Assembly: GCA_025548565.1 (NCBI GenBank) | Contig: JAJLPB010000008.1 | Location: 124,001-188,000, forward strand | Source: Rugamonas sp. A1-17 | GTDB lineage: Bacteria > Pseudomonadota > Gammaproteobacteria > Burkholderiales > Burkholderiaceae_D | DNA: 64,000 nucleotides | Reading direction: 5' to 3' | Made by a program: the position numbers and the translations under genes | Notes under the pieces: generated by a model | What the model was told of the DNA's origin: nothing | What the model saw: only the letters and a program-made list of their open reading frames with translations | Databases searched by the model: none | In this document: positions 35,480 through 45,015 of the stretch, piece by piece | Layout: every line of letters starts with the position of its first letter | How positions within the stretch are numbered: the first letter of the stretch is position 1

Positions 35480-38400
35480 ATGACACTACAAACCCCCCAC
35501 GCATCACGACAGCGCCGCTGGCGCAAGACGCCCATCGCCACCGCGCTGAGCCTGGGACTGCTGGCGCTGGCCAGCGCCCACGCGCAAACCGCGCCCCCCG
35601 ACAAACCGGCCGAGAAGGCGGCCGACCAGAACGCCGACGCCAAGCCGGTCGAATCCGTCGTGGTGACCGGCTACCGCTATGCGATCGAGAAAAGTCTCGA
35701 CCAGAAGCGCAACGCCAACGCCATCGTCGACGTGGTCACGGCCGAAGACATCGGCAAGTTCCCCGACAAGAACGTGGCCGACGCGCTGCAGCGCGTGCCG
35801 GGCGTGATCATCGACCGCAGCGGCGGCGAGGGCAAGAACGTCAGCGTCCGCGGCCTGTCGTCGGAACTGACCCTGACCCAGTTGAACGGCAACTACATCG
35901 CCACGGCCGAGTCCAACGGCGACCCGACCCGCTCGTTCAACTACATGCTGATGCCGGCGAACATGCTGTCCAGCGCCGAGCTGTTCAAAACGCCCGAGGC
36001 GCGCATCGACGAGGGCGGCATCGGCGGCACGGTGATCCTGCACACGCGCCGTCCGCTCGAGGTCAAGTCCGGCTCCGGCTTCGTTTCCGCCGAGGGTACC
36101 TGGGCCGACACGACCAAGAAGACCGACGGCCAGTTCTCCGGCCAATACGCCTGGCATGACGAGGCCAACCGCTTCGGCGTGCTGGTCGGCTACACCCAGC
36201 AGAAGCGCACCACGCGCACCATGGGCGCCAGCACCGAGAACTGGCAGTGGTACGGCGACAACTACAAGACCCATCCAGCGACCGACGTCAACGGCAAGCC
36301 GTCGGACATGAACAGCTACTGGTGGGGCCAGTCCGGCTTCAACGACCAGAACGGCAAGCACTACACCAACTTCATGATGCCGACCTCGGTCAACTTCGAC
36401 GTCAAGAGCGAGGACCGCGAGCGCAAGGGCGGCCAGCTGACCTTGCAGGCGAAGCCGATGCGCAACCTGACCCTGACCGGCAACTACTTCCGCTTCGACC
36501 TGTCGCAGAACTCGCAGACCAACACGCTGAAGATCCCGGAGTGGAACCTGGCGCGCTACGACGGCGACGGCAACTGGCCAGGCGGGCGCATGCTCGACGG
36601 CCTGACCTTCGACCGCAGCGGCACCATCGTCACCGGCGCGCAATACAGCGCGCACGCCGGCAAGACCTACTATTGCAGCGGCGACCAGGCCAAGGCCGGC
36701 GGCCTGACCAACACCGGCGGCTTCGGCCCGGACGATTGCACCATCCCGACGCCGCAGATCACCGGCAGCTACAACCGCGAGAAGGCGCTGTCGCAGACCG
36801 CCGACCTCGAAGCCGAATGGCACGGCGAGTCGCTGGACGCCATCTTCAAGGGCGGCCGCACTTGGGCCGGCGGCGGTCCCGACCTGCAGTTCGCCATGCC
36901 GATCAAGCCGCGCGTGCAGAACGCCGACGGCAGCTGGACCCTGGGCAACTACGCCAGCGCCTGGAGCACCACCGGCACGCCGAGCATGACGTTCTCGCCG
37001 CAGCTGATGGACAATCTGCAGAAGGGCATCGGCGAGATCGACCTCGGTTCGACCTCGTCCTCGTGGACCCGCAACAGCACCTGGCAGAAGTACGCCCAGG
37101 CCGACTTCACCTGGCACAGCGACAGCAAATGGCTGGACTCGCTGCAGTTCGGCGGCAAGTACCGCGATGGCGGCACCCACCGCAGCACCGGCAACAACTA
37201 CTGGGTGTGCAAGGGCGCCGACCCGGCCAACTACGACAAGCGCTACCAGGCCGGCTGCGACCCCACCGCCAACAAGTTCCAGCCGCAGTTCCTGTATGGC
37301 TCGTCGCTGGGCAACCTGGCGGGCGGCATCAACGCCAGCGCCTTCCCGGCGATTAACTTCCCGGCCTACATCAGCTACCTGAACCAGACCTACGGCAGCA
37401 TGCAGACCCGCAACGAGGACAACTTCGTCTACAACGTCGACGAGAAAATTTCCTCGACCTACCTGCAGGCCAACATCAAGACCGACCGCCTGCGCGGCAA
37501 CGTCGGCCTGCGTGTGGTACGCACCAGGCAGCATGCCGACTCGACCGACCGCGTCGACAACTACAACGACTACTTCTACAACGGCGCCAATGGCAGCCCG
37601 GCGCCTTGCCAGGCGGGCGGCGCACCGGCGGTCGGCGCGCCGGCCGGCTCGGGTTGCGTCAGCGGCTTCACCACGCTGCCGGACAGCACCGCGAAGATCT
37701 CGTCGTTCGTGGTCAGCTCGCTCGACCGCAGCTACACCGACGTGCTGCCGAGCTTTAACCTGGCCTACGACCTGAGCCAGAACCTGCTGCTGCGCGTGGC
37801 CGCCTCCAAGGTGGTGTCGCGGCCGAGCTACGGCGACATCGCCTCGCCGGGTGGCCTGCAGTACTACAGCCAGGAATACGTCAACGACCGCCGCCTGATC
37901 GGTGGCGGCGACAAGCAGGGCTGGTTCGGCGAGGGCAGCAACAAGCAGCTCGATCCGTACAAGGCCACCCAGCTGGACCTGGGACTGGAGTGGTACTTCC
38001 ATCGCGGCTCGGTGCTGGGTGCCGACCTGTTCCGCAAGAACGTCAGCAACTTCTCGGTGCCTGTGGTGCGGGACGTGACCATGAACGTGGGCGGCAAGTC
38101 GGTGACGGTGCAGAACTACTCGACCACCGCCGGCGGCCGCAACGGCGTATCCCAGGGCATCGAGATGTACGCCCAGCACACGCTCGCTTCCGGCCTCGGC
38201 TTCCAGGTCAACTACACGTACAACAAGACCAACCAGGCCGCCATCACCCTGGGCGACGGCACGGAGATCGGCAAGTCGCCGCTGGTGGGCAGCGCCAAGA
38301 ACCAGGCCAACGTCACCGTGTTTTACGAGACCGACCAGTACCTGCTGCGCGCCTCGTACAACCGCCGTGGCGAAGTGGTGGACGGCCTGATCAACGGCTT

Positions 38401-38602
38401 GAACGTGTATGAGGAGCCGTACAGCCAGGTCGACCTGAACGTGGCGTACAACATCACCAAGCAGCTGAGCCTGACCGCTTCGGTGCTGAACCTGACCAAG
38501 GAAGAAACGCGTTCGCATCTGGGCAGCGACACCAAGGACCGCTTCTACGCCAACGGTTACGCCGGCCGCATCGCGTACTTCGGCGCGAACTACAAGTTCT
38601 GA
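35480..38602 (+). CDS. TonB-dependent receptor, Caulobacter/Xanthomonas type
   Basis: A 1040-residue outer-membrane receptor. A signal peptide ends near AHAQ (~36). The TonB box region SVVVTGYRYAIEKSLDQKRN (~59-78) leads into the plug (DVVTAEDIGKFPDKNVADAL, QRVPGVIIDR). The barrel ends with an aromatic C-terminal strand (IAYFGANYKF). Receptors of this long branch typically take up complex carbohydrates or aromatic compounds and are often paired with flavin-dependent halogenase genes, as here. The ligand is unknown. Confidence 0.92.
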   Translation: MTLQTPHASRQRRWRKTPIATALSLGLLALASAHAQTAPPDKPAEKAADQNADAKPVESVVVTGYRYAIEKSLDQKRNANAIVDVVTAEDIGKFPDKNVADALQRVPGVIIDRSGGEGKNVSVRGLSSELTLTQLNGNYIATAESNGDPTRSFNYMLMPANMLSSAELFKTPEARIDEGGIGGTVILHTRRPLEVKSGSGFVSAEGTWADTTKKTDGQFSGQYAWHDEANRFGVLVGYTQQKRTTRTMGASTENWQWYGDNYKTHPATDVNGKPSDMNSYWWGQSGFNDQNGKHYTNFMMPTSVNFDVKSEDRERKGGQLTLQAKPMRNLTLTGNYFRFDLSQNSQTNTLKIPEWNLARYDGDGNWPGGRMLDGLTFDRSGTIVTGAQYSAHAGKTYYCSGDQAKAGGLTNTGGFGPDDCTIPTPQITGSYNREKALSQTADLEAEWHGESLDAIFKGGRTWAGGGPDLQFAMPIKPRVQNADGSWTLGNYASAWSTTGTPSMTFSPQLMDNLQKGIGEIDLGSTSSSWTRNSTWQKYAQADFTWHSDSKWLDSLQFGGKYRDGGTHRSTGNNYWVCKGADPANYDKRYQAGCDPTANKFQPQFLYGSSLGNLAGGINASAFPAINFPAYISYLNQTYGSMQTRNEDNFVYNVDEKISSTYLQANIKTDRLRGNVGLRVVRTRQHADSTDRVDNYNDYFYNGANGSPAPCQAGGAPAVGAPAGSGCVSGFTTLPDSTAKISSFVVSSLDRSYTDVLPSFNLAYDLSQNLLLRVAASKVVSRPSYGDIASPGGLQYYSQEYVNDRRLIGGGDKQGWFGEGSNKQLDPYKATQLDLGLEWYFHRGSVLGADLFRKNVSNFSVPVVRDVTMNVGGKSVTVQNYSTTAGGRNGVSQGIEMYAQHTLASGLGFQVNYTYNKTNQAAITLGDGTEIGKSPLVGSAKNQANVTVFYETDQYLLRASYNRRGEVVDGLINGLNVYEEPYSQVDLNVAYNITKQLSLTASVLNLTKEETRSHLGSDTKDRFYANGYAGRIAYFGANYKF

Positions 38603-38710
38603 TGTTCTCCCCGCTCCTCCGCGCCCGCCGGCGTGGGGGAGAGCCTGATGTCGGCTGTTGCCTGTTCTGGCGACTGCCGACTTTTTTGCTTGAATGAGCG
38701 AATATCACAC

Positions 38711-40258
38711 ATGAAAAATACTCCCATGAGTTCCATCGGCGGCGCGGACCAGCGTATCAAGCGCGTGGTGGTGGTCGGCGGCGGCAGCGCCGGCTGGATG
38801 GCGGCTGCGGCCCTGGTCACCTATCTCGGCAAGCAGGCCTCGGTGCGCCTGATCGAGTCGGAAGAAATCGGCATCGTCGGCGTGGGCGAGGCCAGCGTGC
38901 CGCACATCCGCATGTTCAACGCGCAGATGCTGGGCATCGACGAGGCCGAGTTCGTCAAGCGCACGCAGGGCACGGTCAAGCTCGGCATTCAGTTCCAGGA
39001 TTGGTCGCGCATCGGCGACAGCTATATCCACGGCTTCGGCGTCATCGGCCGCTCGCTGGGTCCGTTGCCGTTCCACCAGTTCTGGCTCAAGCTGTTCCAG
39101 TCTGGACGGGCCGTGCCGATCGGCGAGTATTCGCCGCAGACCGTGATGGCGCCGCAAGGCAAATTCGCGCGCGGCGACGGCAACGCGGCGGCCGGCTCGC
39201 CGCTGGCCGACATCGCCTACGCCTATCACTTCGACGCCAGCCTGTACGCACGCTTCCTGCGCGAGCTGTCGGAACAGCGCGGTGTGCGGCGCACCGAGGG
39301 CAAGATCGCCGGCGTCAACCTGCGCGCCACGGATGGCCATGTCGAATCGGTGACGATGGAAAGCGGCGAAGTGATTGAAGGCGAGCTGTTCATCGATTGC
39401 TCGGGCTTCCGGGGACTGCTGATCGAGCAGGCGCTCAAGACCGGCTACGAGGACTGGACCCGTTGGCTTCCATGCGACCGCGCGCTGGCCGTGCCGTGCG
39501 AGCGTATCGATCCGCTCACGCCGTACACGCGCGCCACCGCGCGCGCGGCGGGCTGGCAATGGCGCATCCCGCTGCAGCACCGCACCGGCAACGGCTACGT
39601 GTATTCAAGCCGTTACATCAGCGACGACGATGCCGCCTCCACGCTGCTGGCCAACCTGGACGGCAAGCCGCTGGCCGATCCGCGCCCGCTGCGCTTCACG
39701 CCCGGCATGCGCAAGAAATTCTGGAACAGGAACGTGGTGGCGCTGGGCCTGGCCAGCGGCTTCCTGGAGCCGCTGGAATCGACCAGCATCTACCTGGTCC
39801 AGTCGGGCATCAGCCGCTTGCTGGCGCTGTTCCCCGGCGCGGATTTCAATCCCCTGCTGGCGGAGCGGTTCAACCGCGAGTCCACGTTCGAATACGAGCG
39901 GATCCGGGACTTCCTGATCCTGCATTACCACGCGACCGAGCGCAACGACACGCCGTTCTGGGATTACTGCCGCACCATGTCCATTCCGGACAGTTTGAGG
40001 GAGGCGATGGAATTGTTCCGCAGCGACGGGCGCTACTTCCGCAACGGCGAGGACTTCTTCGCGCTGCCGAGCTGGGTGCAGGTGATGCTGGGCCAGCGCA
40101 TCATACCGCGAGGCTATCATCCGATCGTCGACGACATGCCGGAAGATAAGTTGGCCGGCTACGTCGAGGACATGCGCGCGACGCTGGCGCACGCTGTCGC
40201 GTCGATGCCGACGCACGAGGAGTGGATCAACCGATACTGGAAGGCGCCCGCGCCATGA
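38711..40258 (+). CDS. Flavin-dependent (tryptophan-type) halogenase
   Basis: A 515-residue member of the tryptophan halogenase family. The FAD loop VVVGGGSAGWMAAAAL (~16-31), the catalytic lysine in QGTVKLGIQF, the WxWxIP motif in GWQWRIPLQHRTGNGY and the acidic EPLESTSIYLVQSGI segment are all intact. The family makes HOCl or HOBr from FADH2 and O2 and halogenates indoles or phenols. The reaction needs a flavin reductase, not seen nearby. Relatives next to TonB receptors have unknown substrates. ATG 38711 is used; the frame is open further upstream but has no better start. Confidence 0.88.
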   Translation: MKNTPMSSIGGADQRIKRVVVVGGGSAGWMAAAALVTYLGKQASVRLIESEEIGIVGVGEASVPHIRMFNAQMLGIDEAEFVKRTQGTVKLGIQFQDWSRIGDSYIHGFGVIGRSLGPLPFHQFWLKLFQSGRAVPIGEYSPQTVMAPQGKFARGDGNAAAGSPLADIAYAYHFDASLYARFLRELSEQRGVRRTEGKIAGVNLRATDGHVESVTMESGEVIEGELFIDCSGFRGLLIEQALKTGYEDWTRWLPCDRALAVPCERIDPLTPYTRATARAAGWQWRIPLQHRTGNGYVYSSRYISDDDAASTLLANLDGKPLADPRPLRFTPGMRKKFWNRNVVALGLASGFLEPLESTSIYLVQSGISRLLALFPGADFNPLLAERFNRESTFEYERIRDFLILHYHATERNDTPFWDYCRTMSIPDSLREAMELFRSDGRYFRNGEDFFALPSWVQVMLGQRIIPRGYHPIVDDMPEDKLAGYVEDMRATLAHAVASMPTHEEWINRYWKAPAP

Positions 40259-40276
40259 CGGGGAGGGCGCCCCATT

Positions 40277-40591
40277 TCATTTTGAATTCTCAAATACCGG
40301 CCGGAAGAAACTGCGTTCATAACTGACGATGCAGCGCGTTTCCTCGGCGTAGCGGAAGGCCGCCTGGCAGTCCGCATCGGTCTGGCTGGCGATGCGGTAC
40401 TGTTCATACGCGGCCAGCGTGGGGAAGGTGAACAGGGCCAGCGCGACATTGCTCACACCTTCGGACGGCATGAAGTAGCCGTGGTGCTGGCCGCCCATTC
40501 GGTTGACCAGTGGAATCCACAGCTTGCCGTAGTGTTCGAACTCGGCCGGCTTGTAGGGATCGATGATGTAGCGCAGGTAGATCGTGACCAT
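40277..40591 (-). CDS. NIPSNAP-family protein
   Basis: A 104-residue dimeric alpha-beta barrel (NIPSNAP) protein. VTIYLRYIIDPYKPAEFEHY begins the fold, with GYFMPSEGVSNVALALFTFP in the middle. These small proteins often act as accessory or cofactor-free enzymes; the role here is unknown. ATG 40591 gives the typical family start. It is convergent with the halogenase gene, ending 18 bp from its stop. Confidence 0.85.
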   Translation of the reverse strand: MVTIYLRYIIDPYKPAEFEHYGKLWIPLVNRMGGQHHGYFMPSEGVSNVALALFTFPTLAAYEQYRIASQTDADCQAAFRYAEETRCIVSYERSFFRPVFENSK

Positions 40592-40747
40592 GTGATTCCT
40601 TGTAGCGTGTCGGGAAGCTGATGTTAAAGGCACACGCATCGAATGGCAATCGATCATGGACACCGCGCATGTGAATCGACCGGCCCTCTCCTTTCCTGGG
40701 TGAGCTAGTGGGAATGACGAACAAGAGCGCGCGCAAACAAGTTAGTT

Positions 40748-40758
40748 TACTTAGAGTA
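40748..40758. promoter_or_regulatory. Possible PadR operator
   Basis: TACT-TAG-AGTA at 40748-40758 is a short dyad in the AT-rich leader of the PadR gene, within TTTACTTAGAGTAGTTTTT. PadR proteins usually repress their own operon from such sites, but the arms here are only four bases. Confidence 0.25.
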
Positions 40759-40804
40759 GTTTTTGTGGAATAGTACGGTCCAACTAAACAAAACGGAGAG
40801 CTTT

Positions 40805-41440
40805 GTGGCGCGTCGAAGAGCGGGAAATCTGATGTGGCTGGCCATCCTGGCTTTGCTCGATGAGCGGCCCATGCATCCTTATGAAATGTCAGTTCTGATG
40901 AAGCAGCGCCGGATTACAGCGAGCGTCAAGCTGAACGCTGGAAGCCTCTATGCCAATGTCAATGCCTTGCTTGCCGAGGGGTTCATTGCCGTCAAGGCGA
41001 CAGAACAGGACGGCAAGATGCCGGAGCGTACGATTTACCAGATTACCCCAGAGGGCTCGGAATATTGCTTCGTGCTCTTGCGTGAGATTTTGAAGGACGT
41101 GGAAAAGGAATTTCCGCGTTTCGGCGCCGGACTGTCTTTTATTGCGCACATCGCACCCGATGAAGCCGCCAGTCTTTTGAAGGCACGCATGGACCAACTG
41201 AAGCGTCGCGTGGAGGAAGAGCGTGCCGTGATCTCGTCCGCGCGCGCCGCCGGGATCAGCGAACTCTTTGTCCTGGAAACCGGCTTTAGCGCGCATATGG
41301 CGGAGGCCGAGCTTGCCTGGGTGACGTCGATTCATGCACGGATCGAGGGCGGCGAGTTTTCTGTTCTTCGGAAGGGAAAAGGACATTGGGCGGCGTTAGC
41401 CAGCGCGTCAAAGCCGAAAGGAACGGACAATGCAAGATAA
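40805..41440 (+). CDS. PadR-family transcriptional regulator
   Basis: A 211-residue PadR protein. The N-terminal winged helix (AILALLDERPMHPYEMSVLM, then SLYANVNALLAEGFI) is followed by a helical Vir_act_alpha-type dimerisation domain. GTG 40805 after GGAGAG is preferred; a TTG at 40763 is also in frame. Base composition is visibly lower in GC than the neighbours, as for the next gene, which it overlaps by 11 bp. It probably senses a small molecule and controls the epimerase gene. Confidence 0.85.
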   Translation: MARRRAGNLMWLAILALLDERPMHPYEMSVLMKQRRITASVKLNAGSLYANVNALLAEGFIAVKATEQDGKMPERTIYQITPEGSEYCFVLLREILKDVEKEFPRFGAGLSFIAHIAPDEAASLLKARMDQLKRRVEEERAVISSARAAGISELFVLETGFSAHMAEAELAWVTSIHARIEGGEFSVLRKGKGHWAALASASKPKGTDNAR

Positions 41441-42362
41441 AAGGATCATTGTGACCGGCGCTACGGGGCTTGTTGGCAAAGCTCTCTGCGAGCAATTGAA
41501 CTCGCGGGGCTACAACGTCGTTGTCTTCAGCCGGAATTCGCAGATGGCCAGGAAGAAGGTTCCCGGCGCGTTTGAATATTACGACTGGACGCCCGGTGTT
41601 CGAGGGCCATGGGAGCATGCGTTGGACGGAGCGGCCGCTGTCATAACTTTGCATGGGGAGCCTCTTTTTAATCGGCGTCTCAGCCAGGCTCGCTATGAGA
41701 GAGCTATGCAAACGCGAATTGTGGGCGTCCGCGAGTTAGTCTCGGCGATGCTGAAAGCGAAGACGCCTCCCAAAAGTTTCCTGGTAGGCTCGTCGGTCGG
41801 CATCTACGGCTTTGAAGGCCCCGCTGACGAAACCGTATCGGAACGCACCCCGGATGGCTCTGATTATCATGCTACAAGCAACGCTGTGTGGGAGCATGCC
41901 GCTCACCGCGCCACATGGGCTGGTATCCGCACCGTCTATTTGCGCACGGGCATCGTCTGGGGGAAAGTGGGCGGGATGGCGGCCAACCAGTTCCTCCAGT
42001 TCAAGCGAGGCTGGGGGAATGTTATTGGCGAGGGATTAAATTGGCTGCCGTGGATTCACAGTGCCGACGAAGTGGGCGCCATCCTTTATTTGCTTGAGAA
42101 CGAGCACCTGAGTGGCGCGTTCAACCTGTCGGCACCCAATCCCGTCCAGTATCGCGACTACGCAGGCATATTGGGTGAGCTAGTCGGAAAGCCGGTCAAA
42201 GGAAAAATGGCGGAATGGATCGTCAAGCTGCGCATGGGACGGGCGGCTGACATGATTCTACGAAATCGTAAAATGGTACCCGCAAGACTTATCGAGGCGG
42301 GCTACGAGTTCAAGCATCCTGACGCAAGGCCGGCACTACGTGATCTGTTCCCGGCGAAATAA
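41430..42362 (+). CDS. TIGR01777-type NAD-dependent epimerase (YfcH-like SDR)
   Basis: A 310-residue extended SDR. The NAD(P) motif is IIVTGATGLVGKALC (~6-20). The TIGR01777 signature GEPLFNRRLSQARYERAMQTRI is present with the conserved GSSVGIYGFEG and a late WLPWIHSADEVGAI. The physiological substrate of this family is unknown. It overlaps the PadR gene and shares its low GC. The stop lies two bases before the 3' end of tRNA-Pro. Confidence 0.88.
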   Translation: MQDKRIIVTGATGLVGKALCEQLNSRGYNVVVFSRNSQMARKKVPGAFEYYDWTPGVRGPWEHALDGAAAVITLHGEPLFNRRLSQARYERAMQTRIVGVRELVSAMLKAKTPPKSFLVGSSVGIYGFEGPADETVSERTPDGSDYHATSNAVWEHAAHRATWAGIRTVYLRTGIVWGKVGGMAANQFLQFKRGWGNVIGEGLNWLPWIHSADEVGAILYLLENEHLSGAFNLSAPNPVQYRDYAGILGELVGKPVKGKMAEWIVKLRMGRAADMILRNRKMVPARLIEAGYEFKHPDARPALRDLFPAK

Positions 42363-42364
42363 GT

Positions 42365-42441
42365 TGGTCGGGGTGAGAGGATTCGAACCTCCGGCCTCTG
42401 CGTCCCGAACGCAGCGCTCTACCAGGCTGAGCCACACCCCG
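42365..42441 (-). tRNA. tRNA-Pro (anticodon CGG)
   Basis: A 77-nt cloverleaf on the minus strand with CCA encoded (42365-42367). The acceptor arms CGGGGTG and CACCCCG pair. The D arm has GGCTCAGCCTGGTAGAGC, the anticodon stem is CTGCG/CGCAG around TTCGGGA (anticodon CGG), and the T arm is GGAGGTTCGAATCCTCT. Its 3' end faces the low-GC PadR/epimerase pair. Confidence 0.95.
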
Positions 42442-42647
42442 ACTTCGTCTTAATTACATCAGAATTTTGCGCTTTTTTCAACTGCTCCGCCCCTGCCGTC
42501 AACCCCAATGTGTGACTAAATGCCAACGCCAAGCCCAGGAATGGCAGGTTTCTTGCTTTGCAAAAAGATCAAGATGATTAATATGGTTAAATATCTCAAT
42601 ACGCATTATTTTGGGGCGGCGCCCTCACTGACAAGGGAAGGTCTGGC

Positions 42648-44975
42648 ATGAAAACACGGCAAAAACTGATGTGCGGCGCGGTGGCGGCGGCGATGGCGAG
42701 TTCCGCCTGGGCGCAAACCAAGCCCTCCGACGAGATCGAAGTGGTCAAGGTGACGGCGCAGAAGCGCAAGGAAGATCCGGCCAAGGTGGCGATGAGCATC
42801 ACCGCTGTCACCGGCAACCAGCTCCAGGCCGAGCACGTGAACGACTTCACCGACCTGACCCGCGTGGTGCCGAACATCTCCTTCACCGCCGCCAGCGGCA
42901 ACGGCGGCGCCGGTCCGGGCACCGAGAACATCGAGATCCGCGGCATCAGCTCGACGGCCGGCGCGGCCACCGTCGGTATTTATCTGGGCGATGTCTCCAT
43001 CACCGTCGGCAACGTCTACACCATGGGTACGGTGGAGCCCAAGTTCTTCGACATCGACCGCGTCGAGGTGCTGCGCGGCCCGCAGGCCACGCTGTACGGC
43101 GCCAGCTCGATGGGCGGCACCATCAAGTTCGTGCCGAACGAGCCGGACTTGAAGGAGCGCGAATTCACCACTTACGGCGAGCTGTCCAACACCAAGGGCG
43201 GCAGCGGCAACTACGCGGCCAACATGGTGGCCAACTTCCCGCTGATCAAGGACGAGCTGGCGCTGCGCATCGGCGTGCAAGCCCAGCACACGGGCGGCTA
43301 CATCAACCAGGTCGATGGCGACGGCAATGTGCTGGCCCACGACATCAACAAGCTCAGCGACCAGGAACTGCGCGTGGCGTTGAAGTGGAAGCCGATCCGC
43401 TCGGTGACCATCACGCCGTCGGTGTACTACCAGAAGGTGGACGCCAAGGACATCGCGGCCTTCAACCTGGACCGCCCTTACTACCAGGCGCAGAAGCAGG
43501 TGCGCGAGCCGTCCAAGGATACGCTGCTCACGCCCAGCGTGACCGTCAACTGGGACATGGGCACGATGGACCTGACCTCGGCCACCAGCTACTTCGAGCG
43601 CAAGTTCGACCGCACGCAGAACGGCTCGGCCTACAACAGCTATTCGCTGTCGACCTTCCTGACCTCGACCGATGACGGCGGCAAGGCGCCGCCTGAACTG
43701 ATCGCCGCCATCGCCGGCCTGCCGTCGGCGGTCTACCTGAACAACCAGGTGCGCCAGGTGTCGCAGGAGTTCCGTCTGGCCTCGCGTCCGTACGACGCGG
43801 CGGTGTCGCCGTGGACCTGGCTGGCCGGCACCTACTTCTCGAACCAGCACACCAACATCATCGAGAACGATCCGATCTTCGGCGTGACCGATACCTTCAA
43901 GAGCTTCGGCTTCGACATCGCCGATCCTGACCTGCTGCCGGACGCACGCCCCGGCCAGTTCCCGAACGATAACTCGTTTGCCGGCGCCTTCCACTTCCGC
44001 GAGAAGCAGAGCTCGGTCTTCGGCGAGGTCAACTACTACTTCACGCCGGCGGTGCACGCGACCGTGGGCGCGCGCTACCTGAAGGCCGATTCGACGCTGG
44101 ACCAGCGCAACGGCAACTACCTGGCCGGCGCCGGCAACAACAGCAGCGCGTCCTCGTCGTCGAAGGCGTTCACGCCGAAGTACGCGCTGACGTGGGAAGT
44201 CAATCCGACCAACACCGTCTACACCAGCGTGGCCAAGGGCTTCCGCCTGGGCGGCAACAACATCTACGTGCCGCCGACCACCTGCGCCCAGGACCTGGAG
44301 GCGAACGGCTTGAGCAAGGGCCCGGATTCGTACTCGGCCGACAGCCTGTGGAGTTACGAGGTCGGCAGCAAGTCGCGCTTCCTCAACAACCGCGTATCGG
44401 TCAACGCCGACGTGTTCTATGTGAAGTGGAAGAACATCCAGCAGGGCGTGTACCTGCCGACCTGCGCCTACACCTACAACGCCAACGCCGGCGACGCCAC
44501 CAGCAAGGGCTTCGAGTTCGACATCAAGGCCAAGCCGGTTTCCGGCCTGACGCTGACCGCCTCGGCCGGCTACGTGAAGGCCGAGCTGTCGAACGACGAG
44601 GGTTCGCGCAACGGCGTGGTGGGCGCGGTGGCCGGCGCGCAGGTGCAGGGCGTGCCGAAATATAACGCGGCCATCAACGCGACCTACAACTTCGCGGCCT
44701 TCGGCGACAAGAGCGCCTACGTGATGGGCGGTATGCAGTGGGTGGGCGCCAGCAAGGGCTCGCTCAATCCCGACCAGACCGACTACAACCGGCCGTCCTA
44801 CCACAGCACCGACTTCAGCGCCGGCGTGTCCATCGACCGCTACAACGTGAGCGTGTTCATCAAGAACGCCTTCGACACCGACACGGTGATCCAGCATCCG
44901 CAGGTGGCGTCCATCGTGCAGGGTTACCGGCTGGCGCCGCGCAGCATAGGCGTGAGCGTGGCGGCGAAGTTTTAA
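42648..44975 (+). CDS. TonB-dependent receptor (second)
   Basis: A 775-residue outer-membrane receptor. The signal peptide ends at AWAQ (~23). The TonB box region IEVVKVTAQKRKEDPAKVAM leads to a plug with SITAVTGNQLQAEHVNDFTD and FFDIDRVEVLRGPQATLYGA (~129-148). The C-terminus APRSIGVSVAAKF is the barrel insertion signal. This branch resembles receptors of sphingomonads and other Proteobacteria that take up aromatic or steroid-like ligands as well as siderophores; the ligand cannot be told. It is unrelated in detail to the receptor at 35480. Confidence 0.9.
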   Translation: MKTRQKLMCGAVAAAMASSAWAQTKPSDEIEVVKVTAQKRKEDPAKVAMSITAVTGNQLQAEHVNDFTDLTRVVPNISFTAASGNGGAGPGTENIEIRGISSTAGAATVGIYLGDVSITVGNVYTMGTVEPKFFDIDRVEVLRGPQATLYGASSMGGTIKFVPNEPDLKEREFTTYGELSNTKGGSGNYAANMVANFPLIKDELALRIGVQAQHTGGYINQVDGDGNVLAHDINKLSDQELRVALKWKPIRSVTITPSVYYQKVDAKDIAAFNLDRPYYQAQKQVREPSKDTLLTPSVTVNWDMGTMDLTSATSYFERKFDRTQNGSAYNSYSLSTFLTSTDDGGKAPPELIAAIAGLPSAVYLNNQVRQVSQEFRLASRPYDAAVSPWTWLAGTYFSNQHTNIIENDPIFGVTDTFKSFGFDIADPDLLPDARPGQFPNDNSFAGAFHFREKQSSVFGEVNYYFTPAVHATVGARYLKADSTLDQRNGNYLAGAGNNSSASSSSKAFTPKYALTWEVNPTNTVYTSVAKGFRLGGNNIYVPPTTCAQDLEANGLSKGPDSYSADSLWSYEVGSKSRFLNNRVSVNADVFYVKWKNIQQGVYLPTCAYTYNANAGDATSKGFEFDIKAKPVSGLTLTASAGYVKAELSNDEGSRNGVVGAVAGAQVQGVPKYNAAINATYNFAAFGDKSAYVMGGMQWVGASKGSLNPDQTDYNRPSYHSTDFSAGVSIDRYNVSVFIKNAFDTDTVIQHPQVASIVQGYRLAPRSIGVSVAAKF

Positions 44976-45015
44976 GCGATAATGCTGCCTTTGATTTCCA
45001 CGCAAAGGCAGCATC

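Noticed and set aside
35504..38518. A 1004-codon minus-strand open frame opposite the TonB receptor, and similar long frames opposite the second receptor (42606-45026) and polB (28512-30905)
   Set aside because: These are mirror frames produced by strong GC bias at third codon positions. They have low-complexity, His/Arg/Gly/Val-rich translations with no family features, while the plus strands encode complete known proteins.
40591..40805. A possible second attachment site matching the tRNA-Pro 3' end at the far side of the PadR/epimerase pair
   Set aside because: Only a 7-base match (GGGTGAG) was found, which is expected by chance, and no integrase is present.
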